DNA of 39,217 bases from Clostridiales bacterium. GTDB lineage: Bacteria; Bacillota; Clostridia; Peptostreptococcales; T1SED10-28. Location of the stretch: the NCBI GenBank assembly GCA_007120165.1, contig SKOH01000126.1, positions 1 through 39,217 of the forward strand. Reading direction: 5' to 3'. The notes under the pieces were generated by a model. It ran no database searches. It was not told the origin of the DNA and saw only the letters and a list, made by a program, of their open reading frames with translations. This document shows, in pieces, positions 7,432-13,324 of the stretch. Numbering within the stretch: position 1 is the stretch's first letter; every line of letters begins with the position of its first letter. The translations under genes and the position numbers were made by a program.

Positions 7432-7483
7432 AACCGACCACATAATGGTCGGTTAAGTTGCCAAGTACTTACATCTACAACTT
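7432..7483 (-). terminator. Terminator after the SGNH hydrolase gene, sharing the riboswitch AACCGACC module
   Basis: AACCGACC (7432-7439) and GGTCGGTT (7447-7454) form an 8-bp stem followed by TTTTTG on the minus strand. Directly before it is a second stem, AAGTTG (7455-7460) with CAACTT (7478-7483). The sequence GGCAACTTAACCGACCATTATG is close to the 3' part of the riboswitch copies, but the 5' aptamer half is missing. It probably works only as a terminator. Confidence 0.7.
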
Positions 7484-7530
7484 ATTAATTAGATTTCAAA
7501 CAATTTTCCATTAAATTTTTAACTTTTTTA

Positions 7531-8418
7531 CTATCGAAAGGCCCTCGGGTTTCGAACTTTTATCAATTCTTCCACAATCAGTTGATGTCCGATATTTGTT
7601 GGATGAGGGTCTACATTTGGAAACCATGTGACGGAAAAATTCACTGCATCTTCATTACTCCGAAATGCATTATATACGTTTGCAACACTAACCCGTCTTC
7701 CTTGGTGTCTTCTCATGGTCTGATTCATTGGGCGAATCAGCTCTTCCATTAATTGATAAAATTCCGGCGACTCCATCTTAGACACAGGATTGTAAATGCT
7801 GAGTGCAATAATATGGGCATCGGAATTCAGCGCGTGTATTACGCTTATAATTCTAGGCCAATCTGTCTGAAACTGGTCTACTCCCTGCCACAGTGGGCAT
7901 AGCTCAGGTTCTGCATACCTCAACATATTAAGATGTTTTTCCGTAATCTCATGCCAGAAATCCTCTCCTCTATAGGCAATCGCAGTCAGTAAATCTTCAA
8001 TAGAATCTTCATATGGATTTAGCCCATATTCCATCATCATTGACCCAATCATCGGCTGCAGCAGATTGTTTCCTCCAATGCTTACGGTGACCACATCCGC
8101 TTTCTTTACCATTTCCTGGACCATTGGATTGGAAAGAGTGGTTAAAAGACCCTGGGTGGTCAGTCCCGGAATAGCAATGTTTCCATCATCCACAACGGTT
8201 GGTACTCCCGGTACTTTTTCAAAACCGAACCCTTCGAGATACATCGAGTACCCGTCAAAATAACTTTCCCCAGGGTCTGCGCTCATCCCTGCTGCAATGG
8301 AGTCCCCCAAATTTAAATAGGTTTGGGTATCCATTTGAGGTCTCTCGGCCATAGCGTGGAACGGCAGGGCTAATAATAAAGCTGCCACAAGAATAAACAC
8401 CATCCATTTTTTAACCAT
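7531..8418 (-). CDS. Exported SGNH/GDSL-family hydrolase
   Basis: This is a 295-residue protein starting at the ATG at 8418 behind AAAGGAGG; the upstream in-frame codons precede that site. A signal peptide ends near AMA (about residue 24). The SGNH blocks are visible: NLGDSIAAG with the nucleophile serine, a Gly-containing middle block, SIGGNN, and the C-terminal DPHPTNIGH with the Asp/His pair. Family members are esterases or lipases acting on lipids, acylated sugars or cell-wall esters outside the membrane. The long insertion between SIGGNN and the last block is rich in Trp, Tyr and Glu. A diverged c-di-GMP-II riboswitch lies in its leader and a terminator follows it, so it is a single-gene unit. 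The substrate is unknown. Confidence 0.88.
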   Translation of the reverse strand: MVKKWMVFILVAALLLALPFHAMAERPQMDTQTYLNLGDSIAAGMSADPGESYFDGYSMYLEGFGFEKVPGVPTVVDDGNIAIPGLTTQGLLTTLSNPMVQEMVKKADVVTVSIGGNNLLQPMIGSMMMEYGLNPYEDSIEDLLTAIAYRGEDFWHEITEKHLNMLRYAEPELCPLWQGVDQFQTDWPRIISVIHALNSDAHIIALSIYNPVSKMESPEFYQLMEELIRPMNQTMRRHQGRRVSVANVYNAFRSNEDAVNFSVTWFPNVDPHPTNIGHQLIVEELIKVRNPRAFR

Positions 8419-8491
8419 GTTTTCCTCCTTTACTTTTCCAATTCCACGATTCCAACCCATCCTTTTATTTATCCATTCCTCCTTTCCTCTA

Positions 8492-8582
8492 TAAAAAAAC
8501 CTACCATAAAGATGGTCGGTTCCGCTACTAACTCACTTTGGCGAAAGGGACCTGTTACTCTTCAAAGGTTCTCGCTTCGATT
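8492..8582 (-). promoter_or_regulatory. Diverged c-di-GMP-II riboswitch before the SGNH hydrolase gene
   Basis: The minus strand reads CGAAGCGAGAACC, then a stem of CTTTG/CAAAG, then GAGTAACAGG, then GAGTTAGTAGCGGAACCGACC in pieces matching the 3' half of GEMM-II. The 5' GG is replaced by CG, and the helix partner of AGCGG (8522-8526) is CCCT-like with a C-C mismatch. The terminator AACCGACC/GGTAGGTT has one G-A mismatch, compensated by an inner ACCAT/ATGGT extension, and is followed by a T run. It may have reduced or altered ligand response. It ends about 75 bases before the hydrolase start. Confidence 0.72.
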
Positions 8583-8593
8583 AAATGATTTTA

Positions 8594-8623
8594 TTTATAC
8601 CCGGTAAAATCAAAGTTACTCAA
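8594..8623 (-). promoter_or_regulatory. Promoter of the riboswitch-SGNH hydrolase unit
   Basis: TTGAGT (8618-8623) and TATAAA (8594-8599) are 18 bases apart on the minus strand. The predicted start near 8587 is just before the riboswitch. The -10 surroundings match those of the promoter at 7211-7239. Confidence 0.6.
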
Positions 8624-8771
8624 TCATTGTCTGAATTTTCTCAATTTTACTATCGTATATTTTATACTATTTTACCACTGATAAGAGCCCCGCTACCGTT
8701 TCTAGTCTTCTTGCAGTTTCAACCGACTTCTCTTCGGGTATCTATTTTAAAAAAAGAAAGTGGGAGTTGGT

Positions 8772-9437
8772 ATGAATAAAGAAGAAATACTCGATGAACT
8801 TCGCTCCGCCCTATCCGGTAGAACCTTTGATGCTTTGCTCCCACCGATAATTTTTGCTGTAATGAATGCCTTTTTTGATTTAACCGTTGCTGCTATAACA
8901 TCGATTGTTATTGCCGTTATTCTAGGGCTTGTCCGCTTAATTAAAAAACAGAACTGGTTTTATGCTCTGGGTGGGTTTTTAGCGGTATCCTTTGCGGCGG
9001 GCTTTGCTTATTTTACCGGCAGTGCCGCTAATTATTTTTTCGCCAGCCTAATAAGCAGCGGCTTTGTTTTTTTATTGGCCCTCGGCAGCCTTCTACTCGG
9101 CAGACCCCTGGCAGCATGGCTGTCTCATCTGAGCCGGGGCTGGCCGCTGTCCTGGTTTTGGCGAAGGGATGTAAAACCCGCTTACCGGGAAGTTACCATG
9201 GTCTGGACGGTTTTACTGTTTGCACGCTTTTTTATCAGGCTGTTCTTTTTTCAACGGGGCAGCGCAGTGGAACTGGCCTGGATTAACACACTATCCGGAT
9301 GGCCGCTTATTCTTCCTGTGCTGATTCTCAGTTATGTTTATGGGATTTGGCGCCTAAAGAATCTACAGGGACCCGGCGTAGAGGAATATCAAAAAGGCGA
9401 AAAGCCTCCTTGGAAAGGGCAAACCCGAGGGTTTTAA
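8772..9437 (+). CDS. DUF3159-like multi-spanning membrane protein
   Basis: This is a 221-residue hydrophobic protein with about six membrane segments, for example around IIFAVMNAFFDLTVAAI, ALGGFLAVSFAAGFAYF and LILPVLILSYVYGIW. The N-terminal pattern SGRTFDALLPPIIF and the later GR-rich loop resemble DUF3159 proteins, which are of unknown function. I chose the ATG at 8772, five bases after GGGAG; a GTG at 8760 is also in frame. Its stop lies inside a terminator. It is divergent from the SGNH hydrolase and convergent with the glutaredoxin gene. Nothing in the context indicates its role. Confidence 0.65.
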   Translation: MNKEEILDELRSALSGRTFDALLPPIIFAVMNAFFDLTVAAITSIVIAVILGLVRLIKKQNWFYALGGFLAVSFAAGFAYFTGSAANYFFASLISSGFVFLLALGSLLLGRPLAAWLSHLSRGWPLSWFWRRDVKPAYREVTMVWTVLLFARFFIRLFFFQRGSAVELAWINTLSGWPLILPVLILSYVYGIWRLKNLQGPGVEEYQKGEKPPWKGQTRGF

Positions 9438-9455
9438 CACCTTCGGGTTTTTGTT
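9422..9455 (+). terminator. Rho-independent terminator after the DUF3159-like gene
   Basis: AACCCGA (9422-9428) pairs with TCGGGTT (9443-9449), followed by TTTTGTT. The hairpin begins inside the last codons of the membrane protein gene and lies between convergent genes. Confidence 0.75.
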
Positions 9456-9470
9456 AAAGTAATACTTAAG

Positions 9471-9809
9471 TTAAGTATCTTTAATAAATTTATGACCGCA
9501 GCTCGGACAGGTTACTTTAATTTTTCCCTTTCCCTTCGGCACCCGCATCCGCTTTTTACAGGACTCGCAGGGAGTTACCGTGTAGTCGAGAAGACGTTGG
9601 ATTTTTCCAATATCCAGTCCGACCACAATCTCTTCGCCAATTTTAAATGCGGGAACACCCTGAAGACCCATTTGTTGAAACTCACGATTGGCCGCAGGAT
9701 CCTCATTGACATCCTTAATCTCATAATGATATCCGGATCCGGAAAGAAACTCTTTCCCTTTAGTGCAGTGAGGTCAGGTTTTGGTGCTGTACATAATAAT
9801 CTTTTTCAT
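9471..9809 (-). CDS. Selenocysteine-containing glutaredoxin with C-terminal zinc ribbon
   Basis: This is a 112-residue protein when the in-frame TGA at 9774-9776 is read as selenocysteine. The start is the ATG at 9809 behind AGGAGG. Residues 1-76 are a glutaredoxin/NrdH-like thioredoxin fold: MKKIIMYSTKT, then U12-P-H-C15 at the place of the CPxC active site, and the cis-proline V52-P53. Residues 77-112 add a zinc ribbon with paired CxxC motifs (Cys81/84 and Cys101/104). The codon before TGA is Thr, as in family members with a TCPHC-type site, and the frame is fully conserved on both sides. A bacterial SECIS-like hairpin follows the TGA. A conventional reading would truncate the gene to a 66-residue fragment starting at 9671. 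It likely acts as a cytoplasmic thiol/selenol oxidoreductase. It is monocistronic and convergent with the DUF3159-like gene. Confidence 0.88.
9741..9776 (-). promoter_or_regulatory. UGA selenocysteine codon and putative bacterial SECIS hairpin
   Basis: The TGA is at 9774-9776. Sixteen bases further on the minus strand, GGAAAG and CTTTCC (9752-9757 and 9741-9746) form a 6-bp stem with the loop AGTTT. The apical loop starts 22 bases after the UGA and has G at its second position, which fits the general bacterial SECIS pattern of a stem 16-37 bases after UGA with a G in the first two loop bases. Confidence 0.72.
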
Positions 9810-9903
9810 TGTCTTATCCTCCTATTCATATTATCGTAACCTTCTGAGATGGCAAACAAATGGTCTCTATGATAAAATAATGATCAGCGAGGTGAAGGTC
9901 TTC

Positions 9904-10977
9904 ATGAAAAACATTGAAAATGCCAAAAGGCTCCCCACCATAATTCATGTGGATTTGGATGCTTTTTATGCTTCTGTAGAAGAGCGGGACAATCCCCGAT
10001 TAAAGGGCAAACCCGTTATTGTCGGCGGGCGCAGTAACAAAGGGGTTGTGACCACTGCTAACTATGAAGCCCGTAAATACGGTGTCCATTCAGCGATGCC
10101 CATGTTTATGGCCCGGCGAAAATGTCCAAAGGGGATTTATGTTCCGGGACGAATGGAACGCTATCAGGAGGTATCCCGGGAAATCTTTCGAATTCTCCAC
10201 AGCTTTAGCGATGTTCTTGAAAAGGTTTCCATCGATGAAGCCTATTTAGATATTACCCACTTGGAAGCAGAACCCCACAAACTGGTTTTCGAACTGAAAG
10301 AAACAGTTTATAAAGAAACGGGGCTGACCCTGTCTGTGGGGATCGCCTATAATAAATTTTTAGCAAAACTGGCTTCCGATTGGCATAAACCTGCGGGAGT
10401 TAAGGAAATTACTCCGGAGATGGTTCCCGAAATTTTGCTTCCTCTTCCGATTAGAAAGGTTCATGGACTTGGACCTAAATCCTGTGGGCTATTAAACAAC
10501 TTAGGACTATATACCATAGGAGATCTTTTGGAGCTTCCCGAAGAATTTCTCATGGAACTTCTAGGTAAATCCGGTCGGGAAGTATACCACCGTATTCGAG
10601 GGATTGACCCCCGTCCGGTAAACACCCACCGGGAACGGAAATCCCTAGGAATTGAGCGAACCTTTCCCAAGGGTACCCGAAACCGGCAAGTTTTAGAAGA
10701 GTATTTGCAAAATTTCTCCCAGGAGCTTTCCCGAGACTTAAAGGAAAAAAAACTCCATGCCCGTACCATTACATTAAAGATTAAGGATGAAAATTTCAAA
10801 GTTCAAAGTCGGGGAAAAACTCTTTTTCAGCATATCAATGGTGCCGACGAAATCTTTGAGATGGTCCATGGAATATTTCAAGAGTTGGCCTTGGAGGTAC
10901 CGCTTCGCCTGATCGGTATTACGGCTTCCAATTTACTCTCCGAAGACCTGCAGCAATTGTCTTTTTTTGATTTATAA
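9904..10977 (+). CDS. dinB: DNA polymerase IV (Y-family translesion polymerase)
   Basis: This is a 357-residue protein. Residues 15-27 (HVDLDAFYASVEE) carry the first metal-binding Asp and the FY steric gate, and SIDEAYLDIT (109-118) carries the catalytic Asp111-Glu112. YNKFLAKLASDWHKP is the palm/finger junction, and helix-hairpin-helix segments around VHGLGPKSCGLLNNLG bind DNA. The C-terminus QLSFFDL is a beta-clamp binding motif. The start at 9904 has GAGGTGA upstream; a frame open back to 9781 overlaps the divergent glutaredoxin gene and lacks a ribosome site. Its stop overlaps the end of the convergent epimerase-like gene by six bases. It extends damaged primers with low fidelity. No LexA-type box is obvious upstream. 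Confidence 0.94.
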   Translation: MKNIENAKRLPTIIHVDLDAFYASVEERDNPRLKGKPVIVGGRSNKGVVTTANYEARKYGVHSAMPMFMARRKCPKGIYVPGRMERYQEVSREIFRILHSFSDVLEKVSIDEAYLDITHLEAEPHKLVFELKETVYKETGLTLSVGIAYNKFLAKLASDWHKPAGVKEITPEMVPEILLPLPIRKVHGLGPKSCGLLNNLGLYTIGDLLELPEEFLMELLGKSGREVYHRIRGIDPRPVNTHRERKSLGIERTFPKGTRNRQVLEEYLQNFSQELSRDLKEKKLHARTITLKIKDENFKVQSRGKTLFQHINGADEIFEMVHGIFQELALEVPLRLIGITASNLLSEDLQQLSFFDL

Positions 10978-11802
10978 AAGCAGATTGCCTTCACAGGTAA
11001 TTTGTACCTCGGTTTCAATCGTCGCCGAGGTTACTTTTTTTGTCCTTCGATCATAAGCAGTCCGAACCGCAATGACCCCTCCGGGCTGTTGAATATTCAA
11101 CCGGATGTCTTCTTCTTTTTTCATTGCCCACAACAGTCCCAGTGCGAGGCTTCCGGAACCGCAGGACCGCTCTTTTCCAAAGCTCTCAATTCCCGGTACA
11201 TAGACCCAGGGGGAAAGGTGTATATCTTCTCCCGATATCCGGTAGCCTAAAGCCCCGAAGGCAGGACTGCTTTCTTCCCTCGCCAAATGTTTCAGCAGTT
11301 CCCGATAATCCGTCGGATTGTTTTCTCTTTCTGACTCCTGAAAAATAAAATGGGTAATCCCCTGCATGGCTACCAAATACCCGGCGAAGGTATTTTTTCC
11401 TGTAACCACCTCTTTTTTCGATATCCCATAGCCTTCCAAGGGCATCTCTCCCTTTACCCGAAAGGTTACGGAATCTACTTTTCTCACTTCACATTCAAGC
11501 GTTTTTCCCACCCCGGAAAATTCCAGTAAAAAGGTTTCCTTTTCCAGGTCTTCCTGCCAGGCAATATACGCCCCAAGGGCCAACAAACCGTTCCCGCAAA
11601 ATTCTCCACCGCTCATTTCCATTCTTCCCTTAGCTCTTGAATCAGTCTTAGGCGTTATAAAACCAACCTGCTCTCCATTTAAGTGGGTGTAGGCCATTGC
11701 CGTTTTTGCGATTTTTATATAGTCTTCTTTTCTGATATCCGCCTCGGTAATAATAATGGTGGTATTTTCAGCGGGGCTCAGTTTAATAAAAGAAATTTTC
11801 AT
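10972..11802 (-). CDS. Diaminopimelate epimerase-fold racemase/epimerase, substrate uncertain
   Basis: This is a 276-residue protein starting at the ATG at 11802 behind GGAGGA. The two active-site cysteines of the DAP epimerase fold are present: GGEFCGNG with Cys69 and ERSCGSGS with Cys214. They lie in the two pseudo-symmetrical halves and act as paired acid and base in PLP-independent epimerisation. The flanking residues differ from classic DapF (EMCGNG and ACGTG with more conserved surroundings), and the DapF substrate loop is not evident. The true substrate may be another amino acid, as with histidine racemases of the same fold. There are no lysine-pathway genes nearby. Fold assignment is strong and dapF itself is only one possibility. 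Confidence 0.78.
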   Translation of the reverse strand: MKISFIKLSPAENTTIIITEADIRKEDYIKIAKTAMAYTHLNGEQVGFITPKTDSRAKGRMEMSGGEFCGNGLLALGAYIAWQEDLEKETFLLEFSGVGKTLECEVRKVDSVTFRVKGEMPLEGYGISKKEVVTGKNTFAGYLVAMQGITHFIFQESERENNPTDYRELLKHLAREESSPAFGALGYRISGEDIHLSPWVYVPGIESFGKERSCGSGSLALGLLWAMKKEEDIRLNIQQPGGVIAVRTAYDRRTKKVTSATIETEVQITCEGNLLL

Positions 11803-11969
11803 AGGATCTCCTCCATACAAATAAATTTTATAACGAAAATTTTTCTCTTTTATTGAAACACCTCATCAATGCTAATGCTCTACGGATTTTATGTATTACT
11901 GCAATCCTGTTCGTTGTCGATTTTTAATAAACTTTGGGTATTATCATTAATAAGAAAGAAGGTCATAGA

Positions 11970-12863
11970 ATGAAAAAACAAAATTCTAAAATATATGATA
12001 TTAACAAAGTCACTCTTATTGGAATCTTAGTGAACCTTTTCCTATCAGGGATTAAAATATCCGCAGGAATTTTTGGAAACAGCAGTGCTCTTTTTGCCGA
12101 TGGTCTTCATTCATTGTCCGATTTTTCTACGGATATCATCGCTTATCTAGGTGCGCGCTTAGGGAATAGGCCTCCCGATGATTATCATAATTATGGCTAT
12201 GGCAAATATGAAACTTTAGCGACGCTGATCATTGCCATTTTTTTAGGGTTTGTGGCTTTACAGATCTTTATCAGCGCTTTCCAAACCATCCTTTCCGTTT
12301 ATCGCGGTCAGGTATTGGAGCACCCCAGTTGGTGGGCTTTTATTGCCGCCTTGACCTCAATCCTCCTTAATGAAGGGCTTTTCCGCTATTCCCTGGCTGT
12401 GGGGAAAAAGATCAAAAGTGATTCGATCATCGCTAATGCCTGGCACCACCGGTCCGATGGATGGACCTCTATCGGAGCGTTAATCGGGGTGGGGGGAGCC
12501 CTGTTATTAGGGGGACAGTGGGTGGTTTTGGACCCTGTTGCCGCAATGATCGTCAGTATTTTGGTGTTGAGAGTGGCCATCCAAATTTTCCTTCCCGCCA
12601 TACAGGAACTCCTGGACTTTACCCTGCATAAAAAGGAACTGAAAAAAATTTCTTCCATCATAAAAAAGTACCGGGAAGTCCATGAATATCATAAACTTCG
12701 AAGTCGAAAAGTGGGGGGCAATATCGTATTAGAGTTTCATATTGTTTTAGATGGAAATTTATCTTTAAAAAAATCCCACGACATTGCCGATGCCCTTGAA
12801 TGTGAACTCAAGGATGCCTTAGGTAACAGCACAATAATTACGATTCATATTGAACCCCGCTGA
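11970..12863 (+). CDS. Cation diffusion facilitator family metal efflux transporter
   Basis: This is a 297-residue protein beginning at the ATG at 11970 after AAGAAGG. It shows six membrane segments. The metal-site motifs are FADGLHSLSD (residues 42-51) in the second helix and WHHRSDGWTS in the fifth; the latter's HxxxD is typical of Zn/Fe/Mn-type CDFs. The cytoplasmic C-terminal domain, around residues 205-297, contains HEYHKLRSRKVGGNIVLEFHI, which forms the ferredoxin-like dimer domain. The protein exports divalent metal in exchange for protons. It stands alone on the plus strand, followed after about 140 bases by the CsbD-like gene. The metal cannot be fixed without more comparison. Confidence 0.9.
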   Translation: MKKQNSKIYDINKVTLIGILVNLFLSGIKISAGIFGNSSALFADGLHSLSDFSTDIIAYLGARLGNRPPDDYHNYGYGKYETLATLIIAIFLGFVALQIFISAFQTILSVYRGQVLEHPSWWAFIAALTSILLNEGLFRYSLAVGKKIKSDSIIANAWHHRSDGWTSIGALIGVGGALLLGGQWVVLDPVAAMIVSILVLRVAIQIFLPAIQELLDFTLHKKELKKISSIIKKYREVHEYHKLRSRKVGGNIVLEFHIVLDGNLSLKKSHDIADALECELKDALGNSTIITIHIEPR

Positions 12864-13005
12864 TGGCTGTTGGCGTTAATGCTGCGCCGACCTTGCTCCC
12901 TGATGGCTTGTTTCAGTCGTATGTTTATTGGGTATGATATGAACATCAAATGGCGGAGTTTATCGTTATTAATTTATTCGTATTTATTGGGAAGGAGGAG
13001 AATTA

Positions 13006-13194
13006 ATGGATCGCGAGAAATTCAAATCCCAATGGCATCAACACAAGAGTGAAATCAAAGAAAAATGGACGAAGCTCACCGATGACGATATTAATTACAT
13101 CAGCGGAGAAAAAAATAAACTCATTGAAAAGCTACAGGAACGGTATTCCCTATCCCGAGAGGCAGCAGAACGGGAAATGGAGCGAAAGATGTAG
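13006..13194 (+). CDS. CsbD-like stress protein
   Basis: This is a 62-residue, highly charged, helical protein. It begins MDREKFKSQWHQHK and contains EIKEKWTKLTDDDINYI and GEKNKLIEKLQERY, the pattern of the CsbD family. CsbD proteins are small, abundant and often induced by general stress; their biochemical role is unknown. An AAGGAGGAG site lies just before the ATG at 13006. A terminator follows the stop. It could be co-transcribed with the cation transporter upstream, but a 140-base gap separates them. Confidence 0.85.
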   Translation: MDREKFKSQWHQHKSEIKEKWTKLTDDDINYISGEKNKLIEKLQERYSLSREAAEREMERKM

Positions 13195-13202
13195 TAATTT
13201 AA

Positions 13203-13246
13203 AAACCCTCGGATTTTAGATTTTCGGATCTAACGTTTGAGGGTTT
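13203..13246 (+). terminator. Terminator after the CsbD-like gene
   Basis: AAACCCTC (13203-13210) pairs with GAGGGTTT (13239-13246), with an inner stem TTAGAT/ATCTAA. A moderately T-rich tail follows. Its position between convergent genes suggests it can also serve the methyltransferase gene on the other strand. Confidence 0.65.
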
Positions 13247-13324
13247 CACTTATTTTACATGCATAAAATCCTCCTGTTTACTACCTCAAAAGGTTATTAA
13301 GCCTTTTTCTTAATAATCCTTGCC

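Noticed and set aside
6996-7460. The repeated ACCGACC...GGTCGGT units as a CRISPR array or simple terminator repeats
   Set aside because: Spacing is irregular, the conserved part extends about 60 bases beyond the hairpin, and the bases match the c-di-GMP-II aptamer.
9774-9776. In-frame TGA read as a nonsense mutation making the glutaredoxin a pseudogene
   Set aside because: The stop is exactly at the catalytic cysteine, the frame is intact on both sides, the ribosome site is strong and a SECIS-like hairpin follows; selenocysteine explains all of this.
9828-9855. Promoter TTGCCA-N16-TAATAT for the glutaredoxin gene
   Set aside because: The predicted transcription start would fall inside the ribosome binding site.
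9781-9903. 41-residue N-terminal extension of DNA polymerase IV
   Set aside because: It overlaps the divergent glutaredoxin gene and lacks a ribosome site; the polymerase starts normally at 9904.
12925-12945. SigB-type promoter before the CsbD-like gene
   Set aside because: GTTTAT and GGGTAT are present but nearly adjacent, far too close for a SigB promoter.
12870-13005. Small open frame between the cation transporter and CsbD-like genes
   Set aside because: No ribosome site or recognisable product; it overlaps the start of the CsbD-like gene.
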